The translations under genes and the position numbers were made by a program. A DNA stretch of 64,000 nt from positions 1,488,001 through 1,552,000 of the forward strand of contig CP051229.1 in assembly GCA_017792365.1 (NCBI GenBank). The letters run 5' to 3'. This document shows, piece after piece, positions 17,795 to 27,461 of this stretch (positions are counted from its first letter, which is position 1; each line of letters starts with the position of its first letter). Source of the DNA: Hyphomonas sp. (lineage in GTDB: Bacteria; Pseudomonadota; Alphaproteobacteria; Caulobacterales; Hyphomonadaceae). The notes beneath the pieces were generated by a model. It was not told where the DNA came from and did no database searches. It worked only from the letters and a program-made list of their open reading frames with translations.

Positions 17795-18577
17795 ATGACC
17801 TATAAGCCCTTCGACCTCACCGGCAAGGTAGCCCTCGTCACTGGCGGCAATGGCGGTATCGGCCTCGGCATGGCCGAAGCGCTCGCGCAGGCCGGCGCCA
17901 CGGTTGCAATCTGGGGCACAAATGAAAGCAAGAACCAGAAGGCGCTGGAAGCAATCAGGTCCCACGGCGGCGAAGCCAGGGCCTGGAAGGTCAACGTCGC
18001 CGACGAGACCGAAGTCGCCGACGCCATGAACGAGGTGGTCGCCATGCTCGGCCGCGTCGACACCGTTATCGCCAATGCCGGCGTCTCGGGCGGCGATGGC
18101 CCGATCGGCCAGCACTCCACCGAAGCCTATCGCAAGATCATGTCGGTCAACGTCGACGGCGTCTTCTTCACGCTCCGCGCAGCCGCCAACCACATGGCCG
18201 AGCGCGCCAAGAAGGGCGATCCCGGCGGCTCACTGGTCGCCGTCGCCTCGATGGCCGCCCTTGAAGGCGCCGCCCGCAACTCGGCCTACGGCGCATCCAA
18301 GGCCGCCGTCTGCTCGATGATCCGCGCCGTCGCCGTCGAGTACGCCCGCTACGGCGTCACCGCCAACGCCATCCTGCCCGGCTGGATCGCCACCGACATG
18401 ACCGGCCAGGCGCAGGACAACCAGAAATTCGTCGACAACGTCATCTCGCGCGTCCCCATGCGCCGCTGGGGCGAACCGGAAGACTTCGGCGGCGTCGCCG
18501 TCTACCTCGCCTCATCGGCGTCGCGCTTCCACACCGGCGACAGCTTCCTCATCGACGGCGGCTACTGCGTCTTCTAG
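17795..18577 (+). CDS. SDR family NAD(P)-dependent oxidoreductase
   Basis: Classical short-chain dehydrogenase/reductase of 260 residues. The cofactor motif TGGNGGIG is at 17-24, NAG at 94-96, and the catalytic triad residues are Ser152 (ASMAALEG), Tyr165 and Lys169 (AYGASKAAV). The C-terminal end (RRWGEPEDFGGVAVYLASSAS, then IDGGYCVF) is that of 3-oxoacyl-ACP reductase/glucose dehydrogenase-like members. The start ATG 17795 is preferred over the longer reading. It sits 18 bp before the mscS-like gene. The substrate cannot be told. Confidence 0.92.
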   Translation: MTYKPFDLTGKVALVTGGNGGIGLGMAEALAQAGATVAIWGTNESKNQKALEAIRSHGGEARAWKVNVADETEVADAMNEVVAMLGRVDTVIANAGVSGGDGPIGQHSTEAYRKIMSVNVDGVFFTLRAAANHMAERAKKGDPGGSLVAVASMAALEGAARNSAYGASKAAVCSMIRAVAVEYARYGVTANAILPGWIATDMTGQAQDNQKFVDNVISRVPMRRWGEPEDFGGVAVYLASSASRFHTGDSFLIDGGYCVF

Positions 18578-18595
18578 CCGCCCGGGAGGCGTCGA

Positions 18596-19612
18596 ATGGA
18601 CCCGACTGAAGAAGCCACAGCCCGCGTCGCAGGCCGCTTCGGCGATTTCGTCGACGGCTTCGTGCAGAACTGGCCGGTCTACGCCGCAGCCCTCGCCATC
18701 ATCGTGTTCGCCTGGCTGATCGCCGCGATCGCGGGCCGCATCCGGCTGCCAAGGCGCATCACGCCCAACGCCTTCGTCGCCTCCCTCGTCGCCGGCGCCG
18801 CACGCGCCATCATCCTGCTCATCGGCTTCGTCGTCGCGCTGGATCTCATCGGCGCAACGGCGGTGCTCGGTTCCGTGCTGGGCGCAGCAGGCGTGGTCGG
18901 CATCGCCATCGGCTTCGCCGTCCGCGACGTTCTGGAAAACTACCTCGCCGGCCTGCTCCTCAGCCTCCGCCATCCATTCTCGACAACCGATCTCGTCAGG
19001 ATCGAGGGCCACGAAGGCACCGTCCTCCGCCTAACACCCCGCTCCACCGTGCTCATGGGCCTCGATGGCAACCACATCCGCATCCCCAACTCGACCGTCT
19101 TCAAGGGCGTGATCGTCAACTACACCCGCGAGCCGAAGCGCCGCTTCTGCTTCGAAGTCGGCGTCGATGTCGAATCCGACCTGGTGGAAACCCGCAATGT
19201 CGTGCTGAACGCGCTCGACGGAATAGACGGCGTCCTCGACGACCCCGCTCCGGTCTGCAATGTCGAAACGCTCGGAGACAGCAACGTCGTCCTCTTCGTC
19301 GCCGGCTGGATGGATCAGTCGACACACGATTTCGCCCGCATCCGTTCCGAAGCCATCCGCCTTGTGAAGGAAACGCTCGACGAGGCGCTGATCGCCATGC
19401 CGGAGCCGATCTACAATGTGCGCCTGTCCGGTCCCGGCGCGCCAGCCGCAGTCTCAGACGACGCAGCCGCCAAACCTGCCGACAAGCCCGACCATCGCCC
19501 CCCGCGTCCCGCCGAGGAAACCACGGCCAACACCGAGCGCCTCCGCGTCGCCGAGGAAGCCATGGACGAGGGCGACGCCAACCTCCTCACCGGCTCCGCC
19601 GCCCAGGAATAG
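18596..19612 (+). CDS. Small-conductance mechanosensitive channel (MscS family)
   Basis: Inner-membrane channel that opens under membrane tension to release solutes. Three membrane helices are at about 24-43, 61-80 and 85-115; the last contains the pore-lining glycine/alanine-rich stretch (GAAGVVGIAIGFAVRDVLENYLAG). The beta domain follows with DLVRIEGHEGTVLRL and MGLDGNHIRIPNSTVFKGVIVN, which is the MscS signature. The C-terminal 70 residues are charged, low-complexity and unlike other family members. Length 338 is typical. It follows the SDR gene after 18 bp. Confidence 0.92.
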   Translation: MDPTEEATARVAGRFGDFVDGFVQNWPVYAAALAIIVFAWLIAAIAGRIRLPRRITPNAFVASLVAGAARAIILLIGFVVALDLIGATAVLGSVLGAAGVVGIAIGFAVRDVLENYLAGLLLSLRHPFSTTDLVRIEGHEGTVLRLTPRSTVLMGLDGNHIRIPNSTVFKGVIVNYTREPKRRFCFEVGVDVESDLVETRNVVLNALDGIDGVLDDPAPVCNVETLGDSNVVLFVAGWMDQSTHDFARIRSEAIRLVKETLDEALIAMPEPIYNVRLSGPGAPAAVSDDAAAKPADKPDHRPPRPAEETTANTERLRVAEEAMDEGDANLLTGSAAQE

Positions 19613-19633
19613 GTCTCCCGAACCAGCGCCGCG

Positions 19634-19711
19634 CTAGAAGACCAGCGAACTCGCCGCCAGCGTCAGCAGCAGCGCCAGCAAGGCCACCCGGTCGTAAAAT
19701 CCTGCCATCAT
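19634..19711 (-). CDS. Candidate 25-residue membrane microprotein
   Basis: A short reading frame encodes a single hydrophobic helix: MMAGFYDR followed by VALLALLLTLAASSLVF and a stop. On the minus strand GAGGGAGATGGGACC precedes the ATG, giving a purine-rich ribosome-binding site at good spacing. Such small single-helix proteins often regulate membrane partners or are small toxins. It is too short for firm statistical support; conservation in relatives would decide. Confidence 0.4.
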   Translation of the reverse strand: MMAGFYDRVALLALLLTLAASSLVF

Positions 19712-19936
19712 GGTCCCATCTCCCTCATCGCATCCGGTCGACCAATCTCGACCCGACATGAAGGAGCCTGTCCCACCACCCGTGGCCTCCGTCTGAACGA
19801 CCTGTTGGCCTGCATTCAGAAAACCAGCCCGCGCCGCCCGCCGGGACTCGCACCCCTCGGCGGGCCCTGCTATGTCGGGGCCGCCATGCACCTAAGCAAT
19901 TAGGGCGCGCCTTACCGGTTCAAGGGGACTTTCGCG

Positions 19937-22788
19937 ATGATCCGTTCGACGCTCGCCGCCGCCGCAACCGCTCTGGCGCTCGCCGCCTGCCAGTCAGCCG
20001 GAGACGACAACGAACAGGGCCCCGCACCCGGCGCGCTCGAAATCCCCGCCCTCGAATACACCCAGCGCACCCTCGACAACGGCCTGCGCGTCTACTCCAT
20101 GCCGGATGACACGACCGCCTCGGTCTCCATCCAGTCTGGTACGACGTCGGCTCCAAGGACGACCCGCCGGGGCGTTCCGGCTTCGCCCACCTCTTCGAAC
20201 ACCTGATGTTCAAATCCACGGCCAACATGCCGCCGGAAACCATGGATCGCCTCACCGAGGACGCTGGCGGTTTCAACAACGCCTCCACCTGGAACGACTT
20301 CACCAACTACTACGAGACCGTCCCCGCCAATCATCTCCGCCGCGTCCTCTGGGGCGAAGCCGAACGCATGGGCTCGCTCGTCATCGACGAGGCCAACTTC
20401 ATCTCCGAGCGCGACGTCGTGAAGGAAGAGCTCCGCCAGAACTACCTCGCCAGCCCATACGGCAAGATGTTCGGCCTCTACCTCACCCAGACCGCCTTCA
20501 ACGTGCACCCCTACGGCCGCCCCGGCATCGGCTCGATTGAACAGCTCGACGCCTCGACCATCGAGGATGTCCGCGAATTCCACGCCGCCTACTACCGCCC
20601 CGACAACGCGATCCTCGTCGTCTCAGGGAATTTCAACCAGTCCGACCTCGACAGCTGGGTCGACGAATATTTCGGCCCGCTCACCACCCCGGACCGCGAC
20701 ATCCCGCGCGTCACCGCCGTCGAACCCGAGCGCACCCAAGCGCGCGACTACACCGTCTACGAACCAAACGTCCCGCTTCCCGCCGTCGCCATCTCGTGGC
20801 CCTCGCCCGCCGCCAACGCCGCGCCGGAAGACCTCGCCGCCTTCACCATCATGGATTCCGTCTTCGGCGCCGGCCAGTCATCGCGCCTCTATCAGTCGGT
20901 CGTCTACGACCAGCAGCTCGCCGTCGACGCCTTCACGCTGTTCGAGATCACGCAGCACCCCGGCACTTTCGGCCTCGGCGCCATCGTCTCCGACGGCAAG
21001 GACCCCGCCGAAGCGCTGGCCGCCCTGCGCAACGAGGCGGCCCAGATGCGCGATACGCTCATCACCGAAGCCGAGCTTGAAGAAGCCCGCAACGAGCTGA
21101 TCACCGAATACCTCAGGGGCCGCGAAACCGCCTCAGGCCGCGCCTTCGAGCTCGCCTACAACGTCACCATGTATGGCGATCCCGACGCCGGCGACGCCGA
21201 ACTCGCCGCCCTCCAGTCCGTGACGCCGGAAGACGTCCAGCGCATGGCGCAACAGGTCATGGACGACGGCAAGGCCGTCACGATCACCTACCTGCCAGAG
21301 GAAACACAGGGCGACGCGCCGGAAGATACCATCACCGACAGCCCCAACATCCGGGCGACAGAGATCGAGATCGCCGCCGCCGACATCCCGACCTACACGC
21401 TGGCGCCCGAAGGCGAACGCGAGCTCCCGCCCGCCGAAGGCGCGCCGGTCAGCGCCGAAATTCCGGGCTACCAGGAACAGACGCTTTCCAACGGCCTGCG
21501 CGTGATCGTCGCCGAGAAACCCGGCCTGCCGCTCTTCTCGGCCAACCTCACCATCAAGCGCGGCAGCACAGCCGACCCCGCTGCACTGGCGGGTCTCGCC
21601 GCGATGACCGCAGACGTCGCCACCCGCGGCACCGCCACCCGCTCTGCGACCGACCTCGCCCGCGAGATCGAAAGCCTCGGCGCCTCGCTCACCGCCAGCG
21701 CCGGAACGGACATGACCGACATTTCCGCCGGCGGCCGCTCCGACAAGGCCCCGCAGATCTTCGATCTCATGGCCGACGTGGTCCTCAACCCCGCCTTCGC
21801 CGAAGAAGAGCTCGAGCGCGCCCGCTCCGAAACCCTCGACAACCTCCGCGTCGGCCTGCGCCAGCCCGGCACCGTGGCGGGCTACGCCCTCCGCCGCGCC
21901 CTCTTCGGCGCCGGCGCCTATGGCCGCGTGGAAACCGAAACCACTCTGAACAACATCGCCGTCGCCGACCTCACCGCCTACCGCGAGGCGCACTGGCGTC
22001 CCGACAACGCCGTCCTCGTGATCGCCGGCGATATCTCCGCACAGGAAGGGTTCGACCTCGCAGAAGCAGCGCTCGGCGCATGGGCCAAGCCAGAAGAAGA
22101 CCTGGCGCCGCAGATGTACACCCAGGAAGGCGGCGTCGGCGATCCGCGCGCCATCGCCATCGACATCCCGCAGATCCAGCAAGCCGCCGTGATGATGGGC
22201 GCCTACGGCCCCCCGCGCACCGCCGACGACTTCATCCCGGCGCTGGTCGCCAACAACGTTTTGGGCGGCGGCTACTCCGCGCGCCTCAACGCCGAGATCC
22301 GCATCAAGCGCGGCCTCTCCTACGGCGCCGGCGCCAGCCTGCCCGCCCGCACCGGCACCGCCCCGATCGTCGCCTCCGCCCAGACCCGCAACGACGCCGT
22401 CCCGCAGGTCGTCGACCTGATGACCGCCGAGCTCGAGCGTCTCGGCGCCGAGCCAATCCCGGAAAGCGAACTTGGCGCGCGCAAGGCTGTGCTCGTCGGC
22501 GGCTTTGGCCGCAGCGTCGAAACCACGGCAGGCCTCGCCGCCCAGCTCGGCAACCTCGCCGCCTTCGATCTGCCGCTCGAACGCCTGTCGACCTACGCCG
22601 ACGAAATCCTCGCGGTCACGCCGGACGAAGCAGCCGCAGCTGCGATGAAATACTACGACCCGGCCAAGGCCGTGCTCGTCGTCGCAGGTGACGCAGCCCA
22701 GTTCTGGGCCGACATCCAGCAACGCCGCGCCAACGCCGAACGCTTCGACATCGACGAGGTGAACTTCAATTCCGGATCGCTGAAGTAG
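19937..22788 (+). CDS. M16 family zinc metallopeptidase lipoprotein (pitrilysin-like, one frameshift)
   Basis: Two-repeat insulinase/pitrilysin-type peptidase of about 950 residues. The N-terminus is a lipoprotein signal (LALAAC lipobox, Cys18). The active half has the inverted zinc motif HLFEH at residues 85-89 after frame repair. The second half, from about residue 500 (LSNGLRVIVAEKPGLPLF), has lost HxxEH and reads LAGLAAMTADVATRG, as is usual for the non-catalytic partner half. One G is missing near 20134; adding it turns QSGTTS into QVWYDVGSKDD. Likely periplasmic or outer-membrane-linked peptide degradation. Confidence 0.92.
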
Positions 22789-22886
22789 GCTTGGCCCGGC
22801 GGGCCAGATAGCCCGCAAAATTGCGCCGAACGCCTTGTCTGATGTATCAGATGTGTGGGGATTGCTGAACGCAAAGGGCCACGCAG

Positions 22887-23279
22887 ATGATCAAGCACGG
22901 ATACTTCTACTGGAACGAGCTGATGACGCGCGACGTCCAGCAGACGAAGGACTTCTACTCCGCCGCCCTCGGCTGGACCTTTCAGGACATGCCGATGCCC
23001 GACGGCTCGGTCTACACGCTGATCGTCGATGGCGAGACGAACATCGGCGGCGTCATGAGCATGGCCGACAATCCGCAGTTCGAAGGCGTGCCGGAAGGTT
23101 GGGTCGCCTATATCGCTGTTGACGACGTCGACGCCCGCGTGGCGAAGGCCAAAAAGGCGGGCGGCACGATCGCCCAGCCGCCCTTCGATGTCCCCGGCGT
23201 CGGACGCATCGCAATGATCCAGCAGCCCGGCGGCGCCATGATCGGGTGGATGACCCCGCCCGAGATGACCGCGTCCTGA
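22887..23279 (+). CDS. VOC family protein
   Basis: 130-residue vicinal-oxygen-chelate-fold protein similar to the antibiotic-resistance/27-kDa antigen Cfp30B type: FYWNELMTRDVQQTKDFYSAALGW begins it, NIGGVMSMADNP occurs in the first half, WVAYIAVDDVDARVAKAKKAGG starts the second module, and GRIAMIQQPGGAMIGWM closes it. Single-module-pair proteins of this group are often dimers. No substrate can be read. A separate promoter is likely, as it starts 98 bp after the M16 gene. Confidence 0.88.
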   Translation: MIKHGYFYWNELMTRDVQQTKDFYSAALGWTFQDMPMPDGSVYTLIVDGETNIGGVMSMADNPQFEGVPEGWVAYIAVDDVDARVAKAKKAGGTIAQPPFDVPGVGRIAMIQQPGGAMIGWMTPPEMTAS

Positions 23280-23289
23280 TCGGGAGCCT

Positions 23290-23568
23290 TTAGCCGGCCA
23301 GTCCGGCCGCCCGCGCCGTCACGAACAGCGCGCACACGGCGATGACACAGAACACGCACGCCAGAAGGCCGATTGCGGAGCGTTCCCATCCGCCTTCCAT
23401 TTCGGCTTTCGGATCAAGAAAGAAGCTCGACGCGGCAGGCGCCTTCACGATCCCGCGAAAGAACATCGGCGCCACGCGCCCGGCCAGCCACAGCGATGCG
23501 CTCGCCAGCAGGAGCCCGACAGCAAAGAAGGCGATCGCAGGCAGCAAACCCTCGGCGGCAAAGCTCAT
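23290..23568 (-). CDS. Small membrane protein of unknown function
   Basis: 92 residues with two predicted membrane helices, GLLPAIAFFAVGLLLASASLW near the start and IGLLACVFCVIAVCALFVT near the end. The loop between is basic (AGRVAPMFFRGIVKAP) and acidic (DPKAEMEGG). The start at ATG 23568 (SFAAEGLLPAI) is preferred because the upstream 35 residues look non-coding. It ends 10 bp from the convergent VOC gene. No family recognised. Confidence 0.6.
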   Translation of the reverse strand: MSFAAEGLLPAIAFFAVGLLLASASLWLAGRVAPMFFRGIVKAPAASSFFLDPKAEMEGGWERSAIGLLACVFCVIAVCALFVTARAAGLAG

Positions 23569-23711
23569 CTCGATGCATCCCGGAAAGCAATTGGTCGCGG
23601 GCCAAGGACCATTGTTCGCCTGGATCGTCAAATCCTTGTGGCAGCTTGCTCCCAGAAATCTTTCCGGAGCCACGGAACTATGCGGCGAAACGCAGATTTC
23701 GGCGCCAGGCG

Positions 23712-24107
23712 TCAGCCCGCCTGATGACAGACCGCCTCGATGTTGTGCCCGTCCGGGCCCAGCACGAACGCCCCGTAATAGCCCTCATGATAGTGCGGCC
23801 GCTTGCCGGGTCCGCCATTGTCCAGCCCGCCCGCCGCGATCGCCGCCGCATAGAACGTATCCACCGCCTCCGTGCTCGCGGCCCGGAACGCGACGTGCAC
23901 GCCCTGGTTGGGGGCCGGAGCGTACTGGCCGATCCAGAATTGCGGCTCGCCTCCCTCGCCGGCGCCATAGCCATAGCCCGGATGGCCGCCCGCCTGCTCG
24001 GCAGGCAGCTCCATCACGATACGATAGCCCAGCGGCTTCAGCGCAGCGTCAAAGAACGACTTGGCCTTCGCCACGTCGCCGACCGGCAATATCATGTGAT
24101 CAAGCAT
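23712..24107 (-). CDS. VOC family protein
   Basis: 131 residues starting directly with the family strand LDHMILPVGDVAKAKSFFDAAL. Histidine in LDH, a second in VHVAFRAAS and a glutamate in GHNIEAVCH are at the three metal-ligand positions of glyoxalase-like dioxygenases. HYHEGYYGAFVLGPDGHN is typical of the subgroup often called glyoxalase/bleomycin resistance protein YP_-like lactoylglutathione lyase. Substrate unknown. It lies between a small membrane protein gene and the aminotransferase, on the same strand as both. Confidence 0.9.
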   Translation of the reverse strand: MLDHMILPVGDVAKAKSFFDAALKPLGYRIVMELPAEQAGGHPGYGYGAGEGGEPQFWIGQYAPAPNQGVHVAFRAASTEAVDTFYAAAIAAGGLDNGGPGKRPHYHEGYYGAFVLGPDGHNIEAVCHQAG

Positions 24108-24173
24108 GGAAATCTCCCTTCTCAGAACGCCCGCACCTTCGCACGAGCGCCCTGACAGGGAAGTGTCAGCAGC

Positions 24174-25421
<1,248 letters not shown>

Positions 25422-25512
25422 CTACGCCAACAAGACGCCAACGTGAAGGCGACCGCCCCACCTTATTTGAGATAACGACCGGCGCCTCCCTCACCGGTCC
25501 GCACCGTGCCGT

Positions 25513-25959
25513 TTAGGCCGGGTCCTCGATCACCGTGCGCTCTTCGTACGCAAGACAGCTCTTCTCGACCTCCTGCTGCCGCGTGCGCGCAGCAGTGTCG
25601 CCGCTTAGACCCGCCTGCGCGTCCTCGATCACGTGCGCGGTCTTCTGCTGCAAGTCGGTATTCACCTGCTCGGTCGAGCGATCGCCCTTCACGGTCTCGA
25701 TATGCTCGCGCCAGTGCGCCTGAAGAAAGCCGGCGAACCCGCTCATCATCTCCAGACGCTGCTTCTGCTCGCCCTCGACCTCGCCGCTCTGGCTCGCCGC
25801 CTGCATGATCTGCCCGGACACGCCATGGAACTGGTAGCAGACCAGCGACTGCTCGTAGGGCGCGTTGTCGGCAATCTTGACCTGTACCGACTCTGCCGAA
25901 GCCGGCAGGGCGATGCCGCCGGCCACAACCGCGGCCGCAACCGCGCTTCGAATCAACAT
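25513..25959 (-). CDS. Periplasmic protein of unknown function
   Basis: 148 residues with a clear Sec signal peptide (LIRSAVAAAVVAGGIALPASA, cut before ESVQVK). The mature protein is helical and charged, with two cysteines (LVCYQFH and EKSCLAYEE) that could form a disulphide. It contains repeated glutamine/glutamate-rich stretches (VEGEQKQRLEMM; NTDLQQKTAHVIEDAQ). No family recognised. It has its own transcription unit upstream of the aminotransferase. Confidence 0.75.
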   Translation of the reverse strand: MLIRSAVAAAVVAGGIALPASAESVQVKIADNAPYEQSLVCYQFHGVSGQIMQAASQSGEVEGEQKQRLEMMSGFAGFLQAHWREHIETVKGDRSTEQVNTDLQQKTAHVIEDAQAGLSGDTAARTRQQEVEKSCLAYEERTVIEDPA

Positions 25960-26195
25960 GGGGACGCTTCCTGTTCTGCATCCCGCCCCGAACGCTTTCG
26001 CGCCCTGCCTGCCTCACATTGCCCGAAGCCGCCGTCAAACTACGGAACCGCAATGTTCCGTGATCGCGCCGGACAGCGTGCGTGCCGCTTCGCCCCTGCC
26101 GGCTCGCCCGCCCCATTCCCGCCGCATGAAGTCCCGGCGCCGCCGCGTTTGCCGCTGCATGGTCCAACTGCCACCCCACGTCCCGCATGTTTGTG

Positions 26196-26213
26196 CGTGA
26201 ACGTCTGTTCACG
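26196..26213. repeat. 18-bp palindrome, possible operator
   Basis: CGTGAAC-GTCT-GTTCACG is perfectly symmetrical over 7-bp arms. It contains GAAC-N4-GTTC, the shape of LexA boxes in Gram-positive bacteria, whereas alphaproteobacterial LexA uses a direct repeat, so the regulator is unknown. No gene starts directly downstream. Confidence 0.4.
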
Positions 26214-26461
26214 GGTAAGCCGCAAGCGGTTCCATGGGACGGAACAGATGCAATCGACCAGCACCTTCAGCACCGCCCTCCACCAACGCATTGGCGAGCT
26301 GTACGCCCATGTCCCGCTTCAACCCGCTTCCACCCAGTTTCGGCGCCGCCATCCTTGGACGAGGACGGCTCACGGCAGTCCAGAGGGCTTTCTCCCGGAA
26401 GCCTGCTGCACGTGAAACCGCTCGGTACACTCGTCGGGGACGCAAGGATCCGGCGCCGAAC

Positions 26462-26514
26462 CTCTGCCCGGCCCCACCCCAGGGGGCCGGGCAGAGACCC
26501 TGTCCGGAGGTCTC
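26462..26514. repeat. Strong hairpin plus adjoining inverted repeat
   Basis: A perfect 14-bp stem pairs CTCTGCCCGGCCCC at 26462-26475 with GGGGCCGGGCAGAG at 26483-26496 around a 7-nt loop. A second repeat, GAGACC...GGTCTC, spans 26494-26514 and overlaps it. There is no T-tract, so it is more like an extragenic palindrome than a terminator. Confidence 0.7.
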
Positions 26515-26600
26515 ACCGCCCTTAGCCACACCCTGACCTTCCCGGCATCATTGCCCGCGCCGCGAACAGCCCTATAAGACGCCTTCGATTCAGAGCGTCC

Positions 26601-27461
26601 ATGGCCAGCACCCCTCAAGACAACCGCGACCCCGCGCCGAAGCCGTTCGGCGCCTACGCGCCCGGCGCATGGCGCAAGGCGATCATCGCCTTCACCCGCT
26701 CCATGCCTGAAAGCTATCTCGGTCGCCGCGCCGCCTTCGCCGTGCGCCGCCTCGCCTTCGTGTCGCCCACCCGGCCTCTGGATATCGACATCGAAGGCGT
26801 CCGCTTCCGCCTCACCCGTCGCGGCAACCTTTGCGAAAAGCGGCTGATGTTCACGCCGCAATACTTCGACGCCGAAGAACTTGCGATCGTCCGCCAGCAC
26901 ATCGCTGACCAGAACACCCGCCCCTACATCTTCCTCGACATCGGCTCGAACATCGGCGCCTACGCCCTCTTCGTCGGCTCATGGGCCGGCCCTTCCGCGC
27001 GCGTATACGCGTTCGAGCCCCAGCCCCACATCCACCAGCGCCTGCTCGCCAACCTCTCCTTCAACGACCTGCCCGGCGTATCGCCTCAATCCATCGCGCT
27101 CGCTGACAAGACCGGCGAGATGACCCTGCACATCGACTCGACGAATTCCGGCGAATCCTCGCTCAAGAAGCTCGATGGCCGCGCCACCACCTCCAGCGTC
27201 ACGGTGCCCACGATGACGCTGCTGGACTTCGCGCGACAGGAATCGCTGCCCTACATCTCCGCCATGAAGCTGGATGTCGAAGGCGCCGAGGACCTCATCC
27301 TCTCGCCATTCTTCGCCGATGCGCCGGCCGAACTCCTGCCCGACCTGATGATCGTCGAAAACGCGGATGTCCGCTGGAGCCGCGATATCGTTTCCGAAGC
27401 CCAGTCGCGCGGCTACCGCATCGACCGCAAGACCCGCATGAACCTCGTGCTCAGGCGCTAG
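26601..27461 (+). CDS. FkbM family SAM-dependent methyltransferase
   Basis: 286-residue methyltransferase of the FkbM family, which O-methylates sugars or polyketides. The SAM site is IFLDIGSNIGAYALF (about residues 111-125) followed by VYAFEPQPHIHQRLLANL, the acidic ribose-binding residue being the glutamate of FEP. MKLDVEGAEDLIL is the third family motif. The N-terminal 100 residues are a variable domain. Family members often sit in polysaccharide clusters, but none is next to this gene. Its stop shares CTAG with the stop of the convergent hybrid kinase (27458-27461). Confidence 0.9.
   Translation: MASTPQDNRDPAPKPFGAYAPGAWRKAIIAFTRSMPESYLGRRAAFAVRRLAFVSPTRPLDIDIEGVRFRLTRRGNLCEKRLMFTPQYFDAEELAIVRQHIADQNTRPYIFLDIGSNIGAYALFVGSWAGPSARVYAFEPQPHIHQRLLANLSFNDLPGVSPQSIALADKTGEMTLHIDSTNSGESSLKKLDGRATTSSVTVPTMTLLDFARQESLPYISAMKLDVEGAEDLILSPFFADAPAELLPDLMIVENADVRWSRDIVSEAQSRGYRIDRKTRMNLVLRR

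Larger units (their letters stand above)
25960..26600. other. 640-bp intergenic region with two palindromes; no gene
   Basis: No frame on either strand has the composition or features of a protein. The stretch contains an 18-bp palindrome at 26196-26213 and two adjacent inverted repeats at 26462-26514. The 5' portion to about 26040 should hold the promoter of the minus-strand periplasmic protein and the 3' end the promoter of the FkbM gene. Confidence 0.6.

Noticed and set aside
21133-22818. 561-codon open frame opposite the M16 peptidase
   Set aside because: Gly/Val/Asp-rich shadow of a strongly codon-biased gene; no start signal or recognisable domain.
26196-26213. LexA box
   Set aside because: GAAC-N4-GTTC is the Gram-positive LexA form; alphaproteobacterial LexA binds a direct repeat, and no SOS gene starts here.
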